In this document: piece by piece, positions 21,276-31,783 of the stretch
Layout of the letters: every line of letters begins with the position of its first letter
Position numbering within the stretch: position 1 is the stretch's first letter
NCBI RefSeq assembly: GCF_001704415.2
Contig: NC_030813.1
Coordinates: 18,928,001 to 18,992,000, forward strand
Reading direction: 5' to 3'
DNA from: Capra hircus
Taxonomy: Eukaryota > Chordata > Mammalia > Artiodactyla > Bovidae
Length of the DNA stretch: 64,000 bases
Notes under the pieces: model-generated
What the model saw: the letters and a program-made list of their open reading frames with translations, nothing else
Databases searched by the model: none
What the model was told of the DNA's origin: nothing
Program-made: the position numbers and the translations under genes

Positions 21276-24163
21276 CAATAAATAGAATGTGTGCTTTTAA
21301 AGCTTTTTCTTCAGTTGTGTGCAACAGGTTTCATGTTGTCATTAATTCCTCTCGCTGGGTTCTACTTTCTACCAAGGATGAGTATCTGTGAGTTTCTGGT
21401 TAGACTTGGTTTTTATTTTGTGGCCATTGGACAGTTTTCTCTTTGTAAAGTTCACCTGTATTTTGATCTCTTATTAGTACCTTAAGCTCACCAAGAAGAC
21501 TTTATCTCCAATTTTAACATCTTCTCTAATTTTTCCTTTTTAAATTTTTATCCCCATCATGTGTCCCTCTGAGAGTTAATTTACTTTCTTTCTATAAGAT
21601 TTACTTTTTTCCCCTTTTTCATTATTATTTACCTCTTGAACAGCTCTTTGAAATACCAAGCCCAAAGAAAAGACTAACAGGGAACAAATGTCCTTTTTAA
21701 AACAAAGACTAAGCCCTATGCCTTGAAAGAATAATACTCTTTATTACACATTAGCTTTGTGCTACTCTGATCAAAGTATTGGTTTGGGGCATTTTTCATT
21801 ACAGGTTAACATCACTATAAACCTCTACTTTCTGCAACAGTACAACAGTTTTGTTTAAACTTATGATTTAAAAAAAATATGAACTTTGAAAGTGCTAAGG
21901 TTCTAATTTCCAAAGCTGTTTATTCTATTCAGACTGACTTTAATAGAAACTTAATTGGTTATTATGAAAAATTGTATGTATTATTGAGTCTTTTTCAAAG
22001 TCCACATAAAAGATTAATCATTTCCCAAACATTTGGAAAGGTAATGCCTGAGTAAGTCACTCAGACCCTCAGCTTTCTTATCTGTAAAATGAGAAGGTTG
22101 GACCACCTTATCACTAAAGTCCCTACACACTAAAAATCTATGGGATCAGTGTTTCTCCCCTAGGATTCCTGAATTCTAGAAAAATACCCAAGCACAGGAT
22201 ATTATATATTAGAATCCTAAATCCTTTTTTAAGTTTCAGTTCCCTCAACAGTCTCTTATGATTCAAATCAAAATACACTCTCTGGAATAACTGTGATGCC
22301 AAGCACACTTAAAATGCAACCTGCAGACAGTTGTTAAGATAAGCATTCTACATGTACTTCCACATGTTTTGCATAACTGAAGCTTCTTAAACTACCACCA
22401 CAGCAAAGTAATCTGGAGATAAATGGAGGAAAGACATGGAGAGGTCCTTAAGAAAAGAAATACTTCAAAATGAGCCTAACTATAAATCAAAACTATGTAC
22501 TATTATAGAAAATAATTCATAAAATACAAAAGAAAAAAGCTACATCATAATTTGCTTCCAAATAATTTATCTTTGATATTAAGCTAATATGACCAATATT
22601 CTTAGAACAAGGAAAAAATCCTCCTCTGAAAATCCTTTCTTCCTTATTTCCAATAGTACCATGATAGCAAAATGAAACTACATGAATGGAAGATATTTGC
22701 TTGTACATCTGAAACTTAATAATTTTATTCCAAGTGACAGGAGAAACCTTAAAAGCATTCCTACTGGTTAACAAACACAATTTGTTTTCAGCCTTAGGAC
22801 CACAGTAATTGTCAGGAAGCTTCGCTGATTGCTCATGTTTGTTGTATGTTTTCCAGCAATGTACTTAGCATGTGACCTTTATGTGGCTGTACAGTTTCTC
22901 CCACTGTTTTTATAGTTCATAAAATGCTTAGGAAGTGTTTATAAAAATTGCTTAAAGAAATTGGGCCACAGAGAACTTGAGCTTCATGCATCTCAATGGT
23001 CCAGCTTTAATTTCATTTTTAAGAAATGAAAATTAAGGAATATTTTTATTGCAAATGCACTGGTAACATCTATATTTCAGATTCTCTTGGAATAGCAAGT
23101 CAGAAGTGGTTCTGCCCAATGTGTATTATTTGGCCGTCGCCCTGAAATTGTGATGCTCCAATTACTCTTCTCATGAAATCATGCACACAAATGAATCCTC
23201 CCTCTTCCCTTAACATCATCCTCCTTTCGTCGGTCACTTTCAGTTATCTGACTATGCTGGAAAGACATTATGTCATAAACAGCAGAATAACATCTGCGAA
23301 GAATCCCTTTGGAAACCATTGCATGAGCTGTCAAAGCCAAAGTGTACTCTTGGATCTAAAGTCCACTACTTACAAGGCCTGACCTTCAGCCTTATAACTT
23401 GTGATTTTTTTTTTTTTCCATATAGGCTGCTAGGGAATACATGGCCAGAGAAACATCACAAACAAGCTCTCAGTTTATAGCTGTCTGGAGAATCACTGAA
23501 TTGAGAAACAGCAAAATGTTATAAGTATCATCTTGCCTTTTCTATTTGGTTTTGGTGTCTTACAGGATAAGGAGTGGTACTGGATAGTTTGAGTTTAATT
23601 GAAAGTGCAGTCTTTGCTCTGAAATGCTGGTTTGGAGCTCTACACACGGGTCTTAGGCTGAACTCTATGTAATATAACTGTCAGCAGTGCAGGCTGATGG
23701 ATATACAACATATTAGGTGTATCTGTATGAATTCATTACTATAAACTGCAGAGGAAACTGTCAGACCTACTCTAACACAGCTGCCTCATCCTTGAAGGCC
23801 GCACTCCTGGCAAAGTTTCCATAGAGAAAGTAATACCCATTTTTCCCTTTTCAATGCTTTATTTGATCAACGTATTGGAACAAATACATTTTCCTTGAAT
23901 GATACTAGGTGAATAACTTGAGAATATAATGAAAAGAAATATAAAAGCTGGAAAGCTTTTCAATGTACAGAATAAAGCTACAATTTTTGCTGGATAATTG
24001 AACTGTTATATGTGGGTAACACATGAACTTTTATAAAAATGGGCTTGTGACCCTATTCCACATATCTAACACAAAAAAGAATTCCAACAGAGATCACTGT
24101 CCCATTCATTTGCTCTGAAAAAAGAAAGAAACTCTGTCAACATGTAGGAGTCGTCTTCCTTTT
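21276..24163. other. Long repeat-poor stretch
   Basis: About 2.9 kb with no young repeat. One MIR-like segment (about 22040-22160) and a T-run (23406-23419) are all I can name. No open frame shows a recognisable protein motif. The absence of ruminant SINEs and LINEs over nearly 3 kb is notable in such a dense window. Confidence 0.45.
22040..22160 (+). repeat. MIR-like CORE-SINE relic
   Basis: 'gagtaagtcactcagaccct', 'ttatctgtaaaatgagaagg', 'ttggaccaccttatc' parallel 'caagtcacttaacctctctg..catctgtaaaatgagggggttggac'. Confidence 0.55.
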
Positions 24164-24178
24164 AAACTGAGGCACTTA

Positions 24179-24262
24179 TATAACCGATTCACTCTGCTGT
24201 CCAGTAGAAACTAACATAGCATTGTAAAGCAACTATGCTCCAGTAAAAATTAAGAAAAAAAT
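24179..24262 (+). mobile_element. Very short L1 3' stub with clear TSD
   Basis: Only 84 bp: 'gattcactctgctgtccagt', 'aactaacatagcattgtaaa', 'gcaactatgctccagtaaaa' and an A-rich tail, i.e. the last part of the artiodactyl L1 3' UTR. TSD aaactgaggcactta (24164-24178) versus aaaccgaggcactta (24263-24277), 14 of 15 matching. Confidence 0.88.
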
Positions 24263-24959
24263 AAACCGAGGCACTTAAAGAACTTAACAATTAGGAAGGG
24301 GTGGATTATTGGAGTCAAGGGTCATAAGTTCCTACTTCTTACTATATATACAAAGTTATCTGTAGACTGTGTTGTCTGAATTTTCAGTCATGGCTCATTA
24401 TCACATATGTCTTGGAGTTTTTCCTGTGGGAAAAAATAATTTCAAAATCATGTCAAGCAGATGGTACATTTCCAGTTTCCTGAGGAAAGGTCAATCTAGC
24501 CTACCCCTCACTCCCAAGTCCTCAAAACAGTAACAAAGGTAATACACTACAAATTACCTTTAAAAACATGAGATAAAATGCAGGTATTGTAGCTAGAGGA
24601 ATTAGACGTGAAAAGTGTAGCCAAGGAGGCCTATCCAATGAAGCTTAATAGAACAAGGAAAAGAAATTCAATCTGTGATATGACACATTATTTGATTTAT
24701 GGAATATATTCTTGATGAATTATTTCTAGCATTCAGCTTTATTATAACTTAAGTAATAAGAGATTTCATGTACCTCAAGCTGTAAACAAGTTAAACGGGC
24801 TTAAAGTCAGTGAGTATTTTCTAGCTGCTTCATTCTGAAATAAATGTTTAGAAAAACAAGATATAATCTGAGACTTGGTTATCACTGCCTGAATCAAGAC
24901 AGAGCCAGTAAAGCCAGTCCCGTTCCTAGAAAGAGCCATCAGCAAGAGTCATACGCAAC

Positions 24960-25166
24960 TTATTGTCCTGATGAAAGAAAAAAAAAAAACAACAAGTGCT
25001 ATATTTTATTATTTATGTTATTGATCTCCTTCAACAACTGGATATAATGTACTGGAAATGTCAGATATATAATGCCAGCTAATCCTAGGAATTCTAGCTT
25101 GAGAAACAATTTAGCTGAAATCAAAATCTCATAGAATGGAAAAGAAATGATCAAAAGACGAGAACT
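24960..25166 (-). repeat. Unnamed repeat, arm A of an inverted pair
   Basis: Its reverse complement aligns with 27213-27402 for about 190-200 bp: shared blocks 'ttgtttctcaag', 'ggcattatatatctg', 'catttccagtac', 'tatatccagttgtt', 'aaggaga'. Identity looks like about 75-80% by eye. Family unknown. A piece of its right edge ('ctgcttcattctgaaataa', about 25166-25184) also occurs at about 24825-24843. Confidence 0.6.
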
Positions 25167-25331
25167 GCTTCATTCTGAAATAAGAACCATTTGGAAAAAC
25201 AAATTACCTAGTGTTTGGTTAAAGAAAAGAAAAGAAAAAACTAGACTCTCTTGGCCTGCAGAAACAGGCACAGCCTGACTGATCTGGTGGGGATATGGGA
25301 CCTACTGGAAATATTCCACCTCCAGTGTCAG

Positions 25332-25538
25332 GGGATGGTGGAAGGTGATGCTAATGGTAAAGAATTTGCCTGCCAATGCAGGAAACTCAAGTTCGATCTT
25401 TGGGTAGGGAGGAGGCCCTGGAGAAATGGCAGCCCACTCCAGTATTCTTGCCTGGGAAATCCCATGGACACATGGCCTGGCAGGCTACAGTCCATGGGGT
25501 CGCAAAGAGTGGTACACGACTGAAACGACTTAGCATAC
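25332..25538 (+). mobile_element. Bov-tA SINE, sense, degraded head
   Basis: The tRNA-like head is degraded ('gatgctaatggtaaagaatt'), the Bov-A body is clear ('cactccagtattcttgcctg', 'catggggtcgcaaagagt') and the end is 'gactgaaacgacttagcat'. 'tgtcagg' on both sides is a probable TSD core. Confidence 0.9.
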
Positions 25539-26273
25539 AATGTCAGGAAATAATTTTACCAAAAAGGAAGAAGCTGAATATATTTCTTATTTTTTGAAAA
25601 AAGAAAAAGGTTCTGGGATGGTCTGTAGCGACCACATTAGTTTGCAAAGCATTCTGAGCTTTCATAAATTGTGTTAATGGAGATGAAGAGGAAAAGAAAG
25701 ACTGGTGCAGGCCAGTTCACTAGGCCCCAGATGATTTTAGGAAGGAGTAGGAAAACACAGAAACTTCCAAAGGAAAATGTCTCCCCTCACCCCCAACCAG
25801 GGAAACTAGGCTCCATCTTGTTTGTTGCCCTGAAGCAAACCAGCTGATTATCGATGCTGGGACTAGGGAGAGGAAACCAGCAGCGATGGAGATGGTTCTG
25901 GTGAGCACAGTGGGGTCAGCCAAGGCTTGTTACTCCAGTGAGATGCTAAGTATTTTTGTTTTCATAAAGTTACTCTAGTGAGCAAAGAGTTCAAGAATAT
26001 TAAAGAAACCATTTGACCTGTTGTGAGTTCAATAGGATCTGTCTTTCCATACAGAATGGTCACAAAGACAGTGAAGAGTGAGAGGAATAAGAAATAGGGA
26101 TCAAGGTCCAGGCTTGAAAAAAAACTGGCAAAATATAGGTTCTGGTATTATATTTAGATCAGGGTTATGCATCAATTCTATAGGGAAATATGGCAAAATC
26201 AGAGTAGGTGGGCTACAGATAGCAAAAACCATATATAAACAAGCCCATGTGAAGAGCAAATAAACAAATAAGA
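25539..26273. other. Unique-looking DNA
   Basis: No gene or known repeat recognised. Short A-rich tracts only. Confidence 0.4.
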
Positions 26274-26276
26274 TCA

Positions 26277-27008
26277 GTTCAGTTCAGTCGCTCAGTCGTG
26301 TCTGACTCTTTGCGACCCCAGCACGCCAGGCCTCCCTGTCCATCACCAACCCCTGGAGTCTACCCAAACCCATGTCCATCAAGTCAGTGATGTTATCCAA
26401 CCATCTCATCCTCTGTCGTCCCCTTCTCCTCCTGCCCTCAATCTTTTCCAGCATCAGGGTCTTTTCAAATGAGTCAGCTCTTCACATCAGGTGGCCAAAA
26501 TACTGGAGTTTCAGGTTCGACATCAGTCCTTCCAATGAACACCCAGGACTGCTCTCCTTTAGGATGGACTAGTTGGATCTGCTTGCAGTCCAAGGGACTC
26601 AAGAGTCTTCTGCAGCACCACAGTTCAAAAGCATCAATTCTTCAGTGCTCAGCTTTCTTTATACTCCAACTCTGACATCCATACATGACTACTGGAAAAA
26701 CCATAGCCTTGACTAGACAGACCTTTGTTGGCAAAGTAATGTCTCTGCGTTTTAATATGCGGTCTAGCCTGGTCATAACATTCCTTCCACGGAGTAAGCA
26801 TCTTTTAATTTCAGGGCTGCAGTCACCATCTGCAGCAATCTTGGAGCCCAGAAAAATAAAGTCAATCACTGTGTCCACTGTTTCCCCATCTATTTGCCAT
26901 GAAGTGATGGGACCGGATGGGACTGGATGCCATGATCTCAGTTTTATGAATGTTGAGCTTTAAGCCAGCTTATGAGCTGTAAGCCAACTTATGAGCTTTA
27001 AGCCAAAC
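26277..27008 (-). mobile_element. BovB LINE, 5'-truncated, antisense
   Basis: Starts with cagtt pentamers and runs about 730 bp. On the minus strand 26642-26878 reads 'DFIFLGSKIAADGDCSPEIKRCLL', 'ITLPTKVCLVKAMVFPVVMYG'. A 9-bp deletion removes the usual sequence between 'gcgacccca' and 'gcacgcc'. The 5' edge of the element ends in a 19-bp triplication (26955-27010). Confidence 0.93.
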
Positions 27009-27010
27009 AA
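26955..27010. repeat. 19-bp tandem triplication at the BovB 5' edge
   Basis: gagctttaagccagcttat, gagctgtaagccaacttat and gagctttaagccaaacaaa-like units follow one another. The unit is itself BovB sequence, so the array grew from the end of the truncated element. Confidence 0.8.
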
Positions 27011-27212
27011 ATGAGGAGGTACTAGAAAGTGGAGGCTTTATTTTCTAATACATAAAATATGACACAAATAGTTTTATCAAAAGAACTGTAAGTCAAAAAA
27101 TTATTATCCTAGATTTATGATTACTATTTTTCTCTCTGCTATTTTCTTTCCTACAGAAACATCTGTCACTTTGATTTCTTCTACCCTTCATCTCTATTGT
27201 CTTTTCCATCTC

Positions 27213-27402
27213 ATTGTTCTCATCTTTCAATCATTTCTTCTTTATTTATGAGGTTTGATTCCAAATAGTATTGTTTCTCAAGTTGGAGTTCCTAGAATTA
27301 GCCAGCATTATATATCTGGCATTTCCAGTACTTTATATCCAGTTGTTAAAGGAGACTAATAACATAAACAACAAAACAGCACTTAAGATTTTTCTTTCAC
27401 AA
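27213..27402 (+). repeat. Unnamed repeat, arm B of an inverted pair
   Basis: Sense partner of the segment at 24960-25166 in opposite orientation, about 2 kb apart. It contains 'ttgtttctcaagttgga', 'ccagcattatatatctggca', 'gtactttatatccagttgtt'. Similarity fades beyond 'tttttctttca' on the right. Confidence 0.6.
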
Positions 27403-28421
27403 ATACATTGTACATTTTTGGTCTCAAGAAGTCTAAAACAATGTTTGTATATGGATCCTAATAATGTTTTACCTGCTTAACATGATTTCTCACTCCCCAC
27501 TTTTGGTTTCTGAGAAACATCCTTCCCTAGAGGAGTTATCAATCACATGCCTTACCCCTCCTCCTTGCCAAATGTGTGGGCACATGATCAAGCTTGATCC
27601 AATCATATTACAATATCTCTCCAACACAATGATAGGGTTAATACAGACCTAGGGCTAAACTTGACCAATAAGAATCCTCTTAAGTATATTTTAGCTGTAT
27701 CTGCTGCAGAAGACTCCTTTATATGGATCACAAGTTCTACCGATGAAGACCTGGGATTACTTTTCTGCTATATAATGAGAGCCTATCCACATAGAAGAAA
27801 GGGGCCAACACTTGGGTAGAAACAGTGAGAAGGATAACCAAGAAATAGAGCTCAAGCCATGAAAACATCACTTGAGCCCAGATTCCAGCCTCAATCTGCC
27901 AGTTATATCAGTCAATAAATATTGTTCGTTGCCTGAGCTAGTTTAAATTGAGTTCCAGTCACTTATAATTAAAAGAGCTCTGGGATATATAAATATCAAA
28001 TATTATTAACAGAAATACAGTTGATAGTAATACAAAGTCTCTGCAGCTTAATGATAAATGACTAATGAATGCTATTCACATTTTCCAGAAATTATTATTG
28101 TCATAGGCCAGAATTGCTACACATGTTCAGCAAGGTTGGTGAACATATCAATTACTATGGTTTATAGGAGGATCTCCAGAGCACGATTTCATGATTTTCT
28201 ACTATTTTAAAAAGCATTCTGGATTGTGCATTTTGGATTTCGGATGATACATATCTTCTTCAGTCTTGGATGCTATACAATAGTGAACGTGACATGGCTA
28301 AATAGTGAAAATAGCCTCCTTGAGTTCAGATTTAATCTAAAAACTATTTTCATCTCCAAAAATAACTACATTGACAATAAAGCACTCTTCTATTCTCACT
28401 GGATTTCCAGTATCAAGTGCT
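27403..28421. other. Unassigned DNA
   Basis: 27580-27790 has the flavour of an old interspersed repeat ('catgatcaagcttgatccaa', 'ttgaccaataagaatcc') that I cannot name. Otherwise nothing is recognised. Confidence 0.35.
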
Positions 28422-29400
28422 TTCATCCACTGGAAAAGTATTTATCAGTGGCCTACTATGTACCAGGCGGTGTATGATATGCTCTGCACTGCAGTATGGA
28501 GGACAAAGTACAGGCCAGTGGTGAAGGCAGGTAATAAACTCATAAACAAATACTTAATTTGGGGTGGTAAAAAATGTTATAGAGAAAAATAAGTCAGGTA
28601 AGGGAATAAGGGGGGTTTCCCAGGTGGCACTAGTGGTAAAGAGCATGCCTGCCAATGCAGGAGATGCATAATCAAGATGCAGGCTCGATCCCTGGGTCAT
28701 GAAGAGCCCCTGGAGGAGGGCATGGCAACCCAGTCCAGTATTCTTGCCTGGAGAATCCCCTGGACAGAGGAGCCTGGAGGGCTATGGTTCATATGGTTGC
28801 AAAGAGTCAGACATGACTGAAGCGACTTAGCATGCATGCAGGCAAAGGGATACAGAGAAGGCTTCCCTGAAGAGGTGACATTTTAAAAGATACTGAAGCA
28901 TTTAAAAGAGTAACGTGGGGGAGAGTAGACAATCAGAAAAGTCTTGGGGAAAGAATAAGCTTGGCACTTTCAAAAATGACATGAAGCACAGACTTGAGGA
29001 AGCAGAGTAACCAGGGCCTTGTAGACCTTGATAAGGAAGGAGGATTTTATTCCACACATGATGGTAAGTCACTGCAGAGTTCTGAGTGGAAGAACTGCAT
29101 GATTTTGTTTAAGTTTCCAGAAACTTACTCTGGGGGTGAGAGGATGGCAGCAATTGCAGAAGTAGGGATTTAAAGAAGCTAGTGAAGGAGCTATTACTGT
29201 CAGCCAGGGAAGACCACATGCTGCCTTGAGTTAAGATAGTAGCAATGGAGTGTTGAGAAGTGGCTTGGGGATATAAAGTAAGGTAGAGTTTAGAAGACTT
29301 CATAAAAGATTGGATGGGAGTGAGAAAAAACAAAACAAGACAAATCAAGGATAAATCTAAGTTTTTGATCTAAGCAACTATGTAGATGATGGTGGCATTT
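28422..29400 (-). repeat. L2 LINE 3' region, antisense, split by Bov-tA
   Basis: Ordered antisense L2 blocks: 'agtggcctactatgtaccag', 'ggtaataaactcataaacaa', 'aatgttatagagaaaaataa', then after the SINE 'agaggtgacattttaaaaga', 'ccagggccttgtagacctt', 'aaggaggattttattccaca', 'gtaagtcactgcagagttct'. About 740 bp net, unusually long and well preserved for this family. Confidence 0.7.
28612..28849 (+). mobile_element. Bov-tA SINE, sense, with small internal insertion
   Basis: Head 'ggtttcccaggtggcactag', Bov-A body and end 'gactgaagcgacttagcatg'. About 14 extra bases ('cataatcaagatgc') sit between the 'caggagatg' and 'caggctcgatccctgg' parts, next to the B box. 'aagggaata' before and 'aagggata' after may be the TSD. 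Confidence 0.92.
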
Positions 29401-30664
29401 ACTGAGATGAAGAACATCAAGAAGTATACTTTACTGTGAAAATTCCAAGGGAACTTCTGCCTTCTACTTCTGAAGAGGGTCTGGGGACTCCAGATTCCCT
29501 GTGCCCAGCGTGACAGGCTGGTAGAGTAGAAACAGTTTGCACTGTCTGGACAGAAAGGCTTAAAAAAGTACCACAGAGTTCCCTAAACCCAAATGTGGTG
29601 TTGGAACAGTTAAGTATTTTCCCTTTACCCAAGAACAAGGCTGAAATGGGATACAAGATGGATGATCTTAAGCCACAGTGATGGTAATAAGGGAAACATG
29701 GCATTGGTCTATATAGCAAGACAGCTCCACCCATTCTGAAAAGAGAATATTTGAGCAGAAGGCAGAACAAATCAATGATTACAACTCAGACAAGACATGT
29801 CATTTACCTCACCCCATTTACCACAGGAAAGCCCCCATTGCCCACCCATTCCCACTGGAGAACCTGGACAAAATTTGGGGATAGTATAAAATATCCTAGG
29901 AAAGATTAATTTCAGCATGCATTTCACTAGATGCTTGATACAGTTCAGTTACAGGAAAAATAAAGATAGCCTAACTGTACCTCTAAATTTGTGATCTTGG
30001 ATTTATATTTTCTATATAGGGTAGAGACTATTCCAGGGCTAATAGGCATGGATTTTGGAGAGCCAGGAGAGAGTAGAGGGATCACTGAAGTATTTGAGAG
30101 CTAAACAAACATATTCCTTCACCACATTTGACCAAGGACTTCAGTAGTCTCTACAGAGATTAAAAGCCATTGTCAATCTCAATGGTATATGTGCTGAACC
30201 AAAAACATATAAGATATTTGTAGATAATTTTTAAAATGTTCAGTCTAAAAGTGAATAGTATAGCAAATGGTACAACTATAAACCTTCAATGACGGTTTAG
30301 TTATTTCCAGTTAATTCATTTGTTTCATGAGGTCACAAGTTTAAAAAACACCTTCAGATATTGTACAAGTGCACCCTAAGTGACACTGGTTGTCACAATG
30401 CTGATGCTCAGAAAAGGTAACTCAGGTAAGCAGTGTTACTTACTAAATGTTATCTCAGCCATGTTCATTCCTGTTTATGTTGATACATGACAAAACAGCT
30501 AAGATTTCTTTGTAAATGTGTTTAATTATATCCTAAATGTCACAATGTTCTCAAGTAGTCCAATGTGTCTCAAAGCATTTTTCTGCCAGTTTCTCAAGAA
30601 CCATTTACCAGAATCTATCTGTTCATTATAAGAAATGAACATAGATTCAGACATTAATTATGTT
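29401..30664. other. Unassigned DNA
   Basis: A minus-strand frame of 117 codons (29417-29770) has no recognisable motif and overlaps the L2 edge. No repeat or gene can be named. Confidence 0.35.
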
Positions 30665-30906
30665 CTGCTGCCGCCAAGTTGCTTCAGTCGTGTCCGACTC
30701 TGTGCGACCCCATCCCTGGGATTCTCCAGGCAAGAACACTGGAGTGGGTTGCCATTGCCTTCTCCAATGCATGAAAGTGAAAAGTGAAAGTGAAGTCGCT
30801 CAGTCGTGTCTGACCCTCAGCGACCCCATGGACTGCAGCCTACCAGGCTCCTCCATCCATGGGATTTTCCAGGCAAGAGTACTGGAGTGGGGTGCCATTG
30901 CCTTCT
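30665..30906 (-). mobile_element. Bov-A2 (dimeric) SINE, antisense
   Basis: Two antisense Bov-A monomers are joined by the antisense linker 'gtgaaaagtgaaagtgaagt'. The left terminus 'gctgccgccaagttgcttca' is the antisense 3' tail. The first monomer lacks about 35 bp between 'gcgacccca' and 'tccctggg'. The right end is duplicated (30892-30931). Confidence 0.93.
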
Positions 30907-30931
30907 AAGAAGTGCCATTGCCTTCTAAGAA
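30892..30931. repeat. 20-bp tandem duplication at a SINE junction
   Basis: gtgccattgccttctaagaa occurs perfectly twice in tandem (30892-30911, 30912-30931). It contains the end of the Bov-A2 and its junction with flanking DNA, so it arose after the SINE inserted. Confidence 0.9.
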
Positions 30932-31375
30932 GAAATATTCTAATTTTTGTATACAATAATATAAAGTTTTAATTTTTAATCCTTTGGTAAAACAAAACAG
31001 TGGAATTAAATTTCATATAGAAATGCTTAAGACTTTAACTCAAAAATCACTCACAAATTTGATGAATTGTCCAGAAAATGACCTAAAAGCATATGAGGAT
31101 GACATCAGAAGCTATGGTTTCTCTTTGTTCTTCCTTCAATTATTTTTTTGTATCAAATGATATGAGACCTCCTGAGATTTTGGTGAATTCATGATTGTTT
31201 TATGAGTTTGTGTTTTGTTGATTCCATGATCCACTTCCATATCATAAAATGTAAAATCAAATATAAAATCTTAAAACACAATATCTCTAAAAGGAAATTA
31301 AAAATTCTATAGACAGAAGACATTCCAAAATAAAGGTGATTAACACAGAACTATATTTTTAAAGAATCACATTTG
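30932..31375. other. AT-rich unique-looking DNA
   Basis: Nothing recognised. Confidence 0.4.
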
Positions 31376-31480
31376 TTGTTGTTCAGTTGCTAAGTCATGT
31401 CCAACTCTTTGCAATTCCATAGATGGCAGCATGCCAGGCTTCCCTGTACTTTACTATCACCCTGAGTTTGCTTAAATTCA
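31376..31480 (-). mobile_element. Old BovB 3' fragment, antisense
   Basis: 'gttgttcagttgctaagtca' and 'tgtccaactctttgcaattc', then 'ggcagcatgccaggcttccc', are the antisense BovB 3' end. It is more diverged than the other copies, about 105 bp. Confidence 0.75.
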
Positions 31481-31569
31481 TGTCTGTTCACATTTGAACT
31501 TCTACAATAGCATCATTCACAATTGGCTATGGACAACCCAAACAATGTCAGAATTTTCAAAGGCCTGAG

Positions 31570-31783
31570 ACTTCCCTGGTGGCTCAGGTGGTAAAGCATC
31601 TGTCTACAATGCGGGAGACCCGGGTTCAATCCCTGGGTCAGGAAGATCCTCTCCTGGAGAAGGAAATGGCAATCCACTCCAGTACTATTGCCTAGAAAAT
31701 CCCATGGACAGAGGAGCCCGGTAGGCTACAGTCCATGGGGTTGCAAAGAGTGAGACACAACTGAGCAACTTCACTTCACTTCC
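31570..31783 (+). mobile_element. Bov-tA SINE, sense
   Basis: Head 'gacttccctggtggctcagg', intact B-box-like 'gggttcaatccctgggtcag', Bov-A body, and end 'aactgagcaacttcacttca'. One of the best preserved copies. Confidence 0.95.

Noticed and set aside
24000..24100. Boundary of the inverted repeat extending further left
   Set aside because: The reverse-complement match fades at about 24960; sequence to the left does not align with anything near 27.4 kb.
29417..29770. 117-codon minus-strand frame
   Set aside because: No recognisable motif, overlaps an L2 edge and has no sign of splice sites or a promoter.
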